Shown: in pieces, positions 19,448 to 29,224 of the stretch
How positions within the stretch are numbered: the first letter of the stretch is position 1
Layout of the letters: every line of letters begins with the position of its first letter
Assembly: GCA_026225255.1 (NCBI GenBank)
Contig: JAMFSJ010000029.1
Coordinates: forward strand, 1-64,000
DNA length: 64,000 nt
From: Methylacidimicrobium fagopyrum
Lineage (GTDB): Bacteria > Verrucomicrobiota > Verrucomicrobiia > Limisphaerales > UBA11358
Reading direction: 5' to 3'
Notes under the pieces: generated by a model
The model's input: the letters and a program-made list of their open reading frames with translations, nothing else
What the model was told of the DNA's origin: nothing
Database searches by the model: none
Translations under genes and position numbers: made by a program

Positions 19448-19825
19448 ATGAAGTCCAGCCTCGTCAAAGATAAGAGTTATGCTTTTGCTTTGCGGATTAT
19501 TTCAATGGCGCGCTGGTTGCGAGTGCAAAAAGAGTTTGATTTGGCCCGTCAGGTTTTGCGTTCTGGCACCTCGGTTGGTGCAAATGTTGAAGAAGCTTTA
19601 GCTGGAATTAGCCGATTGGACTTCATTGCCAAAATGTCCATCGCTTCGAAAGAAGCCCGTGAGACTCATTATTGGCTCCGCTTATTGCGCGATTCCAAGA
19701 TTATTCCCGATTCTAAAATCACTTCACTTGAAACTGAAAATTTGGAACTGATTCGTATTCTAACGGCAATTGTGAAAACATCACAAACAGGTATTGCCAA
19801 TTCAAAATTAAAAATTAAGAATTAA
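19448..19825 (+). CDS. Four-helix bundle protein (23S rRNA intervening-sequence-type)
   Basis: YAFALRIISMARWLRVQKEFDLARQVLRSGTSVGANVEEALAGISRLDFIAKMSIASKEARETHYWLRLL is typical of the family. Confidence 0.88.
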   Translation: MKSSLVKDKSYAFALRIISMARWLRVQKEFDLARQVLRSGTSVGANVEEALAGISRLDFIAKMSIASKEARETHYWLRLLRDSKIIPDSKITSLETENLELIRILTAIVKTSQTGIANSKLKIKN

Positions 19826-19831
19826 AAACTA

Positions 19832-20923
19832 ATGTTACCGCTTTCTACATTTTTAAAAACTTTGCCCACGTATCAGCCCGGTCGTCCGATTGAAGAAGTG
19901 GCGCGCGAATTAAATATCCCGGCGAAAGAAATCATCAAGGTCGCGTCGAATGAAAATCCGTTCGGCCCGTCACCGCTTGCCATCGCCGCGATGCAAAAGG
20001 CGTTGCTCGGTCTGAATCTTTATCCCGACGGCAACGCGTTTTATCTTAAACAAAAGCTGGCGTCGAAACTCGGCGTTGAGACAAGTAATCTCATTCTCGG
20101 CAATGGTTCCAACGAAATCATTGAGTTCGTCGCGCATGCGTTGCTCGCGCCCGGCGCGGAGGTGGTTGTGTCGCAATACTGTTTCGCGATCTATCCGATC
20201 GTCGCCAAAATGTTCGGCGCGAACGTCATCACTGTTCCGGCGGAAGATTATGGCCACGATTTGCCGGCGATGCTCAAGGCGATCACGACTAAAACTCGCA
20301 TTGTTTTCGTGGCCAATCCCAACAACCCGACCGGCACGCTCGCGCCGCGCGAAGACCTCATTAAATTCGTCAACGATGTTCCCGATGATGTATTGCTCGT
20401 GATGGACGAAGCCTATATCGAATTTCTGAGCGACGCGGTGGATTTGGTGCCGCTCATCCGTCTCGGCGCACGGAAAAATCTAATCCTGATGCGCACGTTT
20501 TCCAAGATTTACGGACTCGCCGGCCTGCGCATCGGCTACGGCATTGCCAATGCTGAACTGATTTCTGCGCTGGAAAAAGTCCGCCAGCCGTTCAATATCA
20601 ATCTGCTCGCCCAAACCGCCGCGCTCGCCGCGTTGGATGACGACGAACACGTCCGCAAAACGCGCTCGAATAATTTCGGCGGCCTGCAATTTTTTGAAAA
20701 AGCGTTCCGTAGTTTGAAACTGGAATTCGTGCCGTCGTCCGCCAATTTTATTCTGGTGCGCGTTGGCGATGGTAAAGCAATTTTTGAAGCGATGCAAAAG
20801 CTTGGCGTCATCACACGACCAATGGGCGGCTATCAATTGCCGGAGTGGATTCGTATTTCCGTGGGCACGCCGCAGGAAAATGAACGTTGTCTGGATGCGC
20901 TGAAAAAAGCACTGGCACCGTAA
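19832..20923 (+). CDS. hisC: Histidinol-phosphate aminotransferase
   Basis: KVASNENPFGPSP...LGNGSNEIIE...NPNNPTGT...VMDEAYIEF...RTFSKIYGLAGLRIGYG. Confidence 0.93.
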   Translation: MLPLSTFLKTLPTYQPGRPIEEVARELNIPAKEIIKVASNENPFGPSPLAIAAMQKALLGLNLYPDGNAFYLKQKLASKLGVETSNLILGNGSNEIIEFVAHALLAPGAEVVVSQYCFAIYPIVAKMFGANVITVPAEDYGHDLPAMLKAITTKTRIVFVANPNNPTGTLAPREDLIKFVNDVPDDVLLVMDEAYIEFLSDAVDLVPLIRLGARKNLILMRTFSKIYGLAGLRIGYGIANAELISALEKVRQPFNINLLAQTAALAALDDDEHVRKTRSNNFGGLQFFEKAFRSLKLEFVPSSANFILVRVGDGKAIFEAMQKLGVITRPMGGYQLPEWIRISVGTPQENERCLDALKKALAP

Positions 20924-20931
20924 GCATTGAA

Positions 20932-22299
20932 TTACTGCGGTGGCAGGCGCAAAGTCGCATCCAACGGCGTGATTTCCGCGAGATCTTTGCCGCCGGAACC
21001 GCCACCCAGTTTCTGCATTTTTTCGCCCGCCGGACGGATGCGCGATTCGTAACTGCCAACGGCTTGGTTAAACGCCCGGTTCGCTGTTTCCAATCCGCCG
21101 CGAATTTTTTCCAGATGTTCGGTGAAGGTGACCACGCGCACGAAAAGTTCCTGCGCGGCTTCGGCAATTTTCTGCGCGTTCTCCGTTTGTGCGTGCTGTT
21201 GCCAACTGACCGCCACGGAACGGAGTAGGGCGATCAACGACGCCGGCGTCGCCAGTAAAATTCGTTTTTCCGCCGCCCAAATAATCAGATCGTGGTCGCC
21301 TTCCAATGCCGCGCTGAACAAAGATTCAGCCGGCACAAACAACACGACGTAATCCAATGCTTGCGGAAACTGACGCGGATAATCACGGTCGGCCAGCGAC
21401 TTGATCGTCGCTTTCAATTTTTGCGCGTGCGCCGTCAGCGATTCCATACGCTTGGTTTCATCTGCCGATTCTAATGCGCTCAAAAAATCCAGATCCGGCA
21501 CCTTCGCGTCCACGATGATGAAACGGTCGCCGGGCAGACGCACAATTAAATCCGGCCGATTCTCGCCCGACGTCGTCTGCTCCGTGAAATCGCAATGCGC
21601 GCTCATGCCCGCCGCTTCGACCACGCGTCGCAACGTTTCTTCGCCCCATTTGCCACGGGCTTGGTTTGATTTCAGGACGGAGCGGAATTGCGCTGTTTCC
21701 GCCGCGAGCGTGACATTCGTTTGCGTCAATGTTTCCAGATGTTTTTTAACTTCGCCCAACGCGCTCGATTGCGCCGTCTCACTTTGTTGCAGATGCTTTT
21801 GATACGAATCCAGTTGTTGCTTGAGTGGCTCGACCAAACCTTTGATCGCTTCCTGCCGCTGCGCCAGATCGCCCTTGGCGACTTCCTGAAATTTGCCGAA
21901 GGATTGTTCCGCCAGCCGCAAAAATTCCGGCGCAGATTGTTTCAGCGCATCCGCACTCAAGGCTTTGAATGTGTCGCGCAAATCCGTCAGCGCTTTTTCC
22001 TGCACCAGCTTGGCCTCGCGCAAGTTTTGTTCGTGCAATGATTTTTGGTCGGCGAGAATTTTCTCCGCGGCGGCCTGATTTGCCTGCGCCGTGGCCAGAA
22101 AGGTTTTTGCCTGCGTCAACTGTTCGCGCGTTGTGGTAATTTCCGTTTCGCGCTGCGTCAATTGCTGGCGCAATTCATTTTCCAATCGCGAATCAATAGG
22201 TGTAATCGGTGCACGATTCCGTCCCATCAGCCAGCCGATGAGCCAACCGAGCGCACCAGTGATGACTGCAGTTATGAGGATATCAATTCCGCGCGGCAT
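20932..22299 (-). CDS. rmuC: DNA recombination protein RmuC
   Basis: N-terminal TM and long coiled coil, then RGKWGEETLRRVVEAAGM...RPDLIVRLPGDRFIIVDAKVP...DYVVLFVPAESLF. Confidence 0.93.
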   Translation of the reverse strand: MPRGIDILITAVITGALGWLIGWLMGRNRAPITPIDSRLENELRQQLTQRETEITTTREQLTQAKTFLATAQANQAAAEKILADQKSLHEQNLREAKLVQEKALTDLRDTFKALSADALKQSAPEFLRLAEQSFGKFQEVAKGDLAQRQEAIKGLVEPLKQQLDSYQKHLQQSETAQSSALGEVKKHLETLTQTNVTLAAETAQFRSVLKSNQARGKWGEETLRRVVEAAGMSAHCDFTEQTTSGENRPDLIVRLPGDRFIIVDAKVPDLDFLSALESADETKRMESLTAHAQKLKATIKSLADRDYPRQFPQALDYVVLFVPAESLFSAALEGDHDLIIWAAEKRILLATPASLIALLRSVAVSWQQHAQTENAQKIAEAAQELFVRVVTFTEHLEKIRGGLETANRAFNQAVGSYESRIRPAGEKMQKLGGGSGGKDLAEITPLDATLRLPPQ

Positions 22300-22384
22300 A
22301 ATGACTTACCATATTGGAATAAAGATTAACGCGCACGCTTTCAATTGGAAAGCGGCGCGTTAAACCCAGATCGCCAATCGTGAA

Positions 22385-22768
22385 TTAAAAATGCGCGATG
22401 ACTTCGATTTCCACGGTCGCAGCCTTGGGCAACGCGGCGACTTGGATGGTCGAACGTGCGGGGAAATTTTCCGTGAAATACTTCGCGTAAACTTCGTTCA
22501 TGCCCGCGAAATCCGCAAGATTCGTCAGGAACACCGTGGATTTCACGACGTTGGCGAACGTGAGATTCTGGTCATCGAGGATCGCCTTCACGTTTTCTAG
22601 CACGCGTTCGGTTTGCGCTTTGATGTCGCCGGTGATCAGATTTCCGGTGGCCGGTTCAATCGGGATTTGACCCGCGCAGAACAGCAGCTCGCCGATGCGG
22701 ACCGCGTGATTGTAAGGGCCGACAGCGGCGGGTGATTTCGCAGGTTTGATGATTTGTTTGGTAGCCAT
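22385..22768 (-). CDS. RidA family reactive intermediate/imine deaminase
   Basis: AVGPYNHAVRIGELLFCAGQIPIEPATGNL...VVKSTVFLTNLADFAGMNEVYAKYF...PARSTIQVAALPKAATVEIEVIA. Confidence 0.93.
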   Translation of the reverse strand: MATKQIIKPAKSPAAVGPYNHAVRIGELLFCAGQIPIEPATGNLITGDIKAQTERVLENVKAILDDQNLTFANVVKSTVFLTNLADFAGMNEVYAKYFTENFPARSTIQVAALPKAATVEIEVIAHF

Positions 22769-22837
22769 AAATTAGGGCGTTATCATCTAATGGCGACGCG
22801 TTCAGGTCAAGAAAACGGCGCACAAACCGCTGAGTTT

Positions 22838-22965
22838 TTAACCGCTGATCTCCGCTGATCTGCGCTAATAAAACAAACGACTATTGTCAGCAACACGGAG
22901 CGCCGAGCATTGCTCGGCGCTCGGGTTTCAGTGATTAGCGAAAATCAGCGGAGATTAGCGGTTAG
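22838..22965. repeat. MITE-like element with terminal inverted repeats and central hairpin
   Basis: TTAACCGCTGATCTCCGCTGATctgCGCTAAT inverted against ATTAGCGaaaATCAGCGGAGATTAGCGGTTA, enclosing GAGCGCCGAGCA-tt-GCTCGGCGCTC. Confidence 0.75.
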
Positions 22966-22971
22966 AAAAAA

Positions 22972-22987
22972 TTACCCATTTGGGTAG
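22972..22987. promoter_or_regulatory. Palindromic operator candidate TTACCC-attt-GGGTAG
   Basis: Same TTACCC-N4-GGGTAA architecture as at 30620 and 34034; 47 bp upstream of the GH2 start codon. Confidence 0.5.
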
Positions 22988-23033
22988 GCAAAATGGCATT
23001 GCCTTGCACGATGTCCTCGCGCAAATTTGGCGG

Positions 23034-25919
23034 ATGAAATTACCCCGCTCGTTTTCACTTCGATTACTCGGTGTTGCCTTGATGGCCTTCACGCTAAATT
23101 CCTTCGCCGCTGATACTGATTCGCCGCGCGAAAAATTATTGTTCGATTCCAACTGGAAATTTCATCTCGGCAATGATTGGCCGGATGTACTGCGGCTCGA
23201 CAAGGCGGGCGTGAACACCGGTCCGGCGGCGGAAAAATTTAATGACACGGCCTGGCGCACGGTGAATCTGCCGCACGATTGGGCGATTGAATTGCCGTTC
23301 GATAAAAATGCCGACGGCAGCCACGGTTTCCGCGCGGTCGGCCCGGGTTTTCCGAAGAATAGCGTCGGCTGGTATCGTCGCACGTTTGATCTGCCGGCGA
23401 CGGATGCGGGTAAGCGTATCTGGTTGGAATTCGACGGCGCGTTTCGCGACACGTCGGTGTTCGTCAACGGCTGGCAGATGAAACATAACGAGAGCGGCTA
23501 TTTTCCGTTCCGTATTGATATCACGGACGTGGCGAATATCGGCGGCAAAAATGTGGTGTCGGTGAAAGTGGACGCGTCGCGATTTGAAGGCTGGTTTTAC
23601 GAAGGCGCAGGTATTTATCGCCATGTGTGGTTGGAGAAAACCGCGCCGGTGGCGATTGCGAAGGATGGGATTTTTGTTTATGGCCAATTTGAAAATAATA
23701 CGCCGAGTGACAAGGTCACAGTTCGCGTGGAAGCCCGTTTGCTAAATTCGCAAACCAATTCCGCCAAAGTCAGTGTTTCGGAGGAAATCATCAGCCCGGA
23801 CGGCGCTTCAGTTGCCAAAATCTCCCAAGACGGCAATGCTCAAGCCAACGCAAATAGCGAAGTTAAATCGGCGGTGATTTTTTCAAATCCGGTTCTTTGG
23901 TCTCCCGAATCTCCCAAGCTTTACAAACTTATTACGACAGTTGAATCGGATGGCAAAGTCGTTGATCGTCAAGAAACCGAGTTTGGCATCCGCACATTCG
24001 CGTTCGACAAGGACAAAGGATTTTTGCTGAACGGCCAGCCGTATGAATTGAAGGGCACATGCAATCACCAAGACATGGCGGGCGTCGGCGCGGCGTTGCC
24101 GGATGCGTTGCAATATTTCCGCATCGCGAAACTGAAGGAGTTCGGCGACAACGCGTATCGCACGTCGCACAATCCGCCCACGACGGAATTGCTCGATGCG
24201 TGCGATCATCTCGGCATGATTGTGATGGACGAAAATCGTCTGCTCGGCAGCGATGAAGCGAATATGCAGCGTTGGGAAACGCAGATCCGCCGTGATCGCA
24301 ATCACGCGAGCGTCGGCATCTGGAGCGTTTGTAATGAAGAGAACACGCAGACGCAACCGGTGAGTGCGCGCGTCGGTTTGACGATGCAGAATTTGGTGAA
24401 ACAGATGGATCCCACCCGCCCGGTCACGGCGGCGGAAAGTGTCGGCAATGTTTACACCGGCCTGCCCGGCGCGTTGGAAGTGCGCGGCTGGAATTATCAC
24501 GTTGGCCATGAGATTGATGATTATCGCGCCGAACATCCTGAGCAACCGCACGTCGGCACGGAACAAGGCAGCACGGTCAGCACGCGTGGCATCTACGAAA
24601 ACGACAAGGTGCGCGGCTACGTCAGCGCTTACGACGTGAACGCGCCACCTTGGGCGCACACGGCGGAAACGTGGTGGAGCTTTTTTGACGCACGTCCGTG
24701 GTTGAGCGGCGGCTTCGTGTGGACGGGTTTTGATTATCGCGGCGAACCGACGCCGTATTCCTGGCCGTGCATCAATTCGCATTTCGGCATCCTCGATACC
24801 TGCGGTTTCCCGAAGGACAATTTCTATTATTATCAGGCGTGGTGGACCACAAACACCGTGCTGCATTTGTTGCCGCACTGGAATTGGCCGGGCAAGGAAG
24901 GCCAGGAAATTCGGGTAGACGCGCTGAGCAATTGCGCCGAAGTCGAATTATTCCTGAACGGTCAATCGCTCGGCAAACAGACGATGAAGAAGGATTCCAA
25001 GCTGTCGTGGCAAGTGAAATACGCGCCCGGCGTTTTGTCCGCGAAAGGTTATAACGACGGCAAAGTCGTCGCGGAAGCGAAAGTGGAAACGACCGGTGAC
25101 GCAACGGCGATTCAACTCACACCGAACCGTTCGACAATCAACGCGGATGGCGAAGACGTGAGCGTGTTCACTGTTTCGGCGACGGACGCGCAAGGTCGCG
25201 CGGTGCCGGTGGCAATGAATAAAATTAATTTTGCCGTGAGCGGTGCGGGCAAAATCATCGGTGTCGGCAACGGCGATCCGAGCAGCCACGAACCGGACAC
25301 TTACATTCCTGAATCGGCCGCCAAATCCGTGCCCGCAAATAACTGGACTTGGAAGCGGGTCGATTACACGACCAAAAAGCTCGCCAGCCCAAAGATCACG
25401 GAATATGAAGCGGCCTTTGACGATTCGAGCTGGAACAAGACCAGTTCGGAAAACGAAGATTCGCAGTTGGAAGCCAATCAGTCGGCGATTTTCCGCCAAC
25501 ACTTGAATTTGACGGCGGAACAAATCGCGAGCTTCGACGTGCAGGCGCAATTCGGACGCATTGACGATGAAGGCTGGGTTTTTGTGAACGGCCAACCGGT
25601 CGGTCAATCCAGCAACTGGGAAGAATCCCCGTCATTCAGCATCAAAAGATATCTGCATGCGGGCGACAATGTCATTGCCGTCGGCGTGAAAAATCGTGAT
25701 GGCGCGGGCGGCCTTACACTCGGTGTGAATCTGGAATTCGTCAGCCAGCCGACCGCGCTGGCGTGGTCGCGCAGCTTGTTCAACGGCCTCGCGCAAGTCA
25801 TCGTGCAAGCCACGAAGGACGCGGGCGAAATCAAACTGACCGCGAGCGGAGATGGTTTGCAGGCCGCGACGTCCACGGTGACCGCGCAAGCGGCCACGCC
25901 ACGCCCGAGCGTGCCGTAA
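23034..25919 (+). CDS. Secreted glycoside hydrolase family 2 (beta-galactosidase-like, DUF4982-type)
   Basis: FDSNWKFHLGNDWPD...VNLPHDWAIE...YPFRIDIT-type GH2 N-domain, SHNPPTTELLDACDHLGMIVMDE, VGIWSVCNEEN. Confidence 0.9.
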   Translation: MKLPRSFSLRLLGVALMAFTLNSFAADTDSPREKLLFDSNWKFHLGNDWPDVLRLDKAGVNTGPAAEKFNDTAWRTVNLPHDWAIELPFDKNADGSHGFRAVGPGFPKNSVGWYRRTFDLPATDAGKRIWLEFDGAFRDTSVFVNGWQMKHNESGYFPFRIDITDVANIGGKNVVSVKVDASRFEGWFYEGAGIYRHVWLEKTAPVAIAKDGIFVYGQFENNTPSDKVTVRVEARLLNSQTNSAKVSVSEEIISPDGASVAKISQDGNAQANANSEVKSAVIFSNPVLWSPESPKLYKLITTVESDGKVVDRQETEFGIRTFAFDKDKGFLLNGQPYELKGTCNHQDMAGVGAALPDALQYFRIAKLKEFGDNAYRTSHNPPTTELLDACDHLGMIVMDENRLLGSDEANMQRWETQIRRDRNHASVGIWSVCNEENTQTQPVSARVGLTMQNLVKQMDPTRPVTAAESVGNVYTGLPGALEVRGWNYHVGHEIDDYRAEHPEQPHVGTEQGSTVSTRGIYENDKVRGYVSAYDVNAPPWAHTAETWWSFFDARPWLSGGFVWTGFDYRGEPTPYSWPCINSHFGILDTCGFPKDNFYYYQAWWTTNTVLHLLPHWNWPGKEGQEIRVDALSNCAEVELFLNGQSLGKQTMKKDSKLSWQVKYAPGVLSAKGYNDGKVVAEAKVETTGDATAIQLTPNRSTINADGEDVSVFTVSATDAQGRAVPVAMNKINFAVSGAGKIIGVGNGDPSSHEPDTYIPESAAKSVPANNWTWKRVDYTTKKLASPKITEYEAAFDDSSWNKTSSENEDSQLEANQSAIFRQHLNLTAEQIASFDVQAQFGRIDDEGWVFVNGQPVGQSSNWEESPSFSIKRYLHAGDNVIAVGVKNRDGAGGLTLGVNLEFVSQPTALAWSRSLFNGLAQVIVQATKDAGEIKLTASGDGLQAATSTVTAQAATPRPSVP

Positions 25920-25942
25920 ACGTAAATAAAATTCGGTAACGC

Positions 25943-25980
25943 AAATCAGCGGTTCAAGTAATTGAACCGCTGATTTTTTT
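25943..25980 (+). terminator. Rho-independent terminator after GH2 gene
   Basis: AAATCAGCGGTTCAA-gtaa-TTGAACCGCTGATTTTTTT. Confidence 0.85.
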
Positions 25981-26271
25981 TGCGGATTTTTTAACCACTA
26001 GTCGCACGCAAAGTGTGGAATTGGTTAAAATTGCGCCTTGATGAAAATGGACGGAGCGGCAGCATAGTCCTGATTTAATTATTAAAAATAAATGGTTTCA
26101 ATTTTCCACGGTGCGCGCGTTGGCTATCGCTTCGCAATTGCCGTGGGGCTGTTTGGCGCTGACAGGCCCGATCGTCGCTGCCATGGACCCTCAGTAGATA
26201 TCATTTGCCCAATATTGGGCGAATAAATGAAACCATAACCGGTTTTTGTTCGTCATTTCCTAAGTCCAATC

Positions 26272-27825
26272 ATGAAAAAATCCACTACTTTTATTCGTTC
26301 GCGCCTTTTCCCCTGTATCTGCGCTCTTTTGGCGACCCTGACTGGGGCGCAAGCCGAACCAACCCAAACTTTCTTTAACGTCCGCGATTTTGGCGCGGTG
26401 GGCGACGGCACAAATCTCGATAGCCCGGCGATCAATCAAGCGATTGCCGCCGCCGCGACCGCTGGTGGCGGAACGGTTTTAGTTCCGGCCGGCACTTATT
26501 TAAGCGGCTCGATTCATTTGCAGAGCAACATTCATCTGCTCATTGACGCGGGCGCGACGGTTCTGGGTGCGCCGCAAAATTTGAATGCATATGATGAGAC
26601 GGAACCGTTTCCCGGCATCGCCTATCAAGACGGCGGCCATTGCTATTTTCATAACAGCCTGATCTGGGGCGAAAATCTCACGAACGTTTTTATCACTGGC
26701 AACGGCCGGATCAACGGCGGCGGCCTAGAGCGAGATCCGAAAATTCTGGATGCCATGTGCGGCTATCAGCATTTCCCGGTGCCGAATACCAAAACCTATC
26801 CGCCCGTTCGCATTGGCAACAAAGCCATTGCGCTCAAACTTTGCAAAAATGTTTTGATTCGCGACGTGACGATTTTTCATGGCGGCCATTTCGCGATCCT
26901 GGTTACGGGCTGCGACAACTTGACGGTGGATAATGTGACGATGGATACGGACCGCGATGGGATTGATATTGATTGTTGCCGCAACACGATGGTTTCCAAT
27001 TGCCGCATCAATTCGCCCAATGACGACGGCCTTTGTCCCAAGAGCACTTATGCGCTGGGTGAAATTCGGCTCACGGAAAATCTGACGATCGTGAACTGCC
27101 AAGTCTCCGGTTTCAAAGAAGGCACGTTGCTGGACGGCACGATGATACCAAAACCCGGCGCGAACGGCCGCATCAAGTTTGGCACGGAATCGAGCGGCGG
27201 TTTCCGCAATTGCACGGTGGCGAATTGCACGTTTCGCAGTTGTCGCGGACTGGCGCTCGAAGAAGTCGACGGTGGCATCATGGAAAATATCACCATCAAT
27301 AACCTGACGATGATGGACGTGCCGGACTACGCGATTTATCTCACGACGGGCAAACGCAATCGCACCCCGAATCTCACGACGAACAGTCGGGCGCGAAATA
27401 TTTTGATCTCAAATGTCGTCGCGGATGGCGTGGGCAAAATGAGCGGCATTCAAATCATGGGTTTGCCCGAACAACTACTGGAAGGTATTCGTCTCGAAAA
27501 TATCCGGCTCATCAGCCACGGCGGCGGCACTGAAAAGGATGCGGCTATCACGCCGAAGGAATTAGGCACCGGCTATCCGGAACCCGGAACAATTGGCACC
27601 TTGCCCGCGTATGGGATTTTTGCGCGCCACGTCCGCGATTTGGAATTGGTCAATATCACCGTCAGTTTTACGACGAACGAAGTGCGTCCGGCGGCGATGT
27701 TTGCGGATATCGACGGATTGGAACTCGATAACTTTAAGCCCCAACTCGCCGCCGGCGTAAGCGCGGCTATCTTCGCGCCGGATGTTCGCCAGGTAACCGT
27801 GCGCAATTCGCCGCTGGTAAAATAA
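26272..27825 (+). CDS. Secreted glycoside hydrolase family 28 (polygalacturonase-like)
   Basis: FFNVRDFGAVGDGTNLDSPAINQAIAAAATAGGGTVLVPAGTYLSGSIHLQSNIHL; NTMVSNCRINSPNDDGLCPKS; EGTLLDGT. Confidence 0.9.
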   Translation: MKKSTTFIRSRLFPCICALLATLTGAQAEPTQTFFNVRDFGAVGDGTNLDSPAINQAIAAAATAGGGTVLVPAGTYLSGSIHLQSNIHLLIDAGATVLGAPQNLNAYDETEPFPGIAYQDGGHCYFHNSLIWGENLTNVFITGNGRINGGGLERDPKILDAMCGYQHFPVPNTKTYPPVRIGNKAIALKLCKNVLIRDVTIFHGGHFAILVTGCDNLTVDNVTMDTDRDGIDIDCCRNTMVSNCRINSPNDDGLCPKSTYALGEIRLTENLTIVNCQVSGFKEGTLLDGTMIPKPGANGRIKFGTESSGGFRNCTVANCTFRSCRGLALEEVDGGIMENITINNLTMMDVPDYAIYLTTGKRNRTPNLTTNSRARNILISNVVADGVGKMSGIQIMGLPEQLLEGIRLENIRLISHGGGTEKDAAITPKELGTGYPEPGTIGTLPAYGIFARHVRDLELVNITVSFTTNEVRPAAMFADIDGLELDNFKPQLAAGVSAAIFAPDVRQVTVRNSPLVK

Positions 27826-27827
27826 GC

Positions 27828-29156
27828 TTGGAAAACATTATGAAATCAATGACGCCCCTTATTACGATGAAAAACTCGGCCCGATGGTTAACGACTTGGG
27901 TTGCCTTTATCGCGCTGGTTTCAACTCCCATTAGCCATTCCACGGCCGTTGCCCAAGCTCAAGTTGGGGCAACCAACATGGCTTCCGATATCACCGACGC
28001 GCAGATTCTCGACGTGATCAATCGCGTGGCCAAACATCAGATTCACGCGCTCGCGGAGGGCGATTATCCGGCGGTCAAATCGGTGGTGGAAGCCAAGTCA
28101 GCCAAAGCGCCGGAAGGCATCGCGTGGATTTATCCGTGGGGAGTGACATTGTTCGGCATGGAACGTTCTACCGAGATCACCGGCGATCAGGCGGTGGACG
28201 CGTTTGTTGCGCAGCATAATTTGATTTGCGCGAATGACTACGATTGGCTCGCGGGTTTGGAAAAACAATTCGGCCAAGCGGAGACCGCGGCTTTGGTGCG
28301 CAGCGCGAAAATTAAACCGTTGTTTAGTCTGGGCAGTCTCGATAGTTGCGGCGCGATGGGTAATGAAATTCTCGAAAGCATGTTGCGTCATCCCGATCAA
28401 GTCACGCCGGCGGAAAAAGCCGTGGTGGAACGCATCGCGGATTGGGTTGCCGTCAAACAAGCGCGGTTGCCGGACGGCACGCTGTGGCGGCCGACTTCGA
28501 TGGGCGGCACGTTGTGGCCGGATGATCTTTACATGGGCGGCGTGTTTTTAGTGCGCTACGGCATTTATAAACACGAACAGAAATATATTGATGACGCGGC
28601 GAATCAGATCATTCATCAAGCCGCGTTGGAAGCCGACAAGGACGGGCTTTGGTTTCACGGATATTTTGTCGGCGAGAAAAAACCCGCGCCGTTCAAATGG
28701 GGACGCGGCAATGGTTGGGTGACAGTGGCCATGGTGGAAACACTTTCCGCGATGCCGGAGAATGATCCATTGCGGCCACCACTGCTCAACATTTTGCGCG
28801 CGCAAATTGAGGGGTTAAAGAAAGTTCAAGCCGCCGATGGAATGTGGCGACAGGTTTTGGACAAGCCGGAATTGTGGGACGAAACGAGTTGCACGGCGAT
28901 GTTCACTTACGGCATCGCGAGCGCAGTGAATCATGGTTGGATTGAGGCCACGAACATGGTCGTCGCCCGCAAGGCGTTCGCAGGTATCGCCAAAATCGTG
29001 ACAGCGGATGGCGTGGTCAAAGGCACTTGTGAAGGCACGAACATCGGCAAAGATCTGGATTTTTATACCAAACGTCTGCGTCCGGATGATGACTTGCACG
29101 GACGCGGCGTGGTCTTGCTGGCGGGTGCGGAAATCTTACGCGCGGTTAAAAAATAA
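27828..29156 (+). CDS. Glycoside hydrolase family 88/105 (unsaturated rhamnogalacturonyl hydrolase-like)
   Basis: PDDLYMGGVFLVRYGIY...DKDGLWFHGYF...KWGRGNGWVTVAMVETL...GMWRQVLDKPELWDETSCTAMFTYGIASAVNHG. Confidence 0.88.
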   Translation: MENIMKSMTPLITMKNSARWLTTWVAFIALVSTPISHSTAVAQAQVGATNMASDITDAQILDVINRVAKHQIHALAEGDYPAVKSVVEAKSAKAPEGIAWIYPWGVTLFGMERSTEITGDQAVDAFVAQHNLICANDYDWLAGLEKQFGQAETAALVRSAKIKPLFSLGSLDSCGAMGNEILESMLRHPDQVTPAEKAVVERIADWVAVKQARLPDGTLWRPTSMGGTLWPDDLYMGGVFLVRYGIYKHEQKYIDDAANQIIHQAALEADKDGLWFHGYFVGEKKPAPFKWGRGNGWVTVAMVETLSAMPENDPLRPPLLNILRAQIEGLKKVQAADGMWRQVLDKPELWDETSCTAMFTYGIASAVNHGWIEATNMVVARKAFAGIAKIVTADGVVKGTCEGTNIGKDLDFYTKRLRPDDDLHGRGVVLLAGAEILRAVKK

Positions 29157-29224
29157 TTTGGCAACGTGAACGGCCGTGCCCCGATAATAGTCGGTGGAAA
29201 ATGGTAGATAAACTCGCGATTTCA

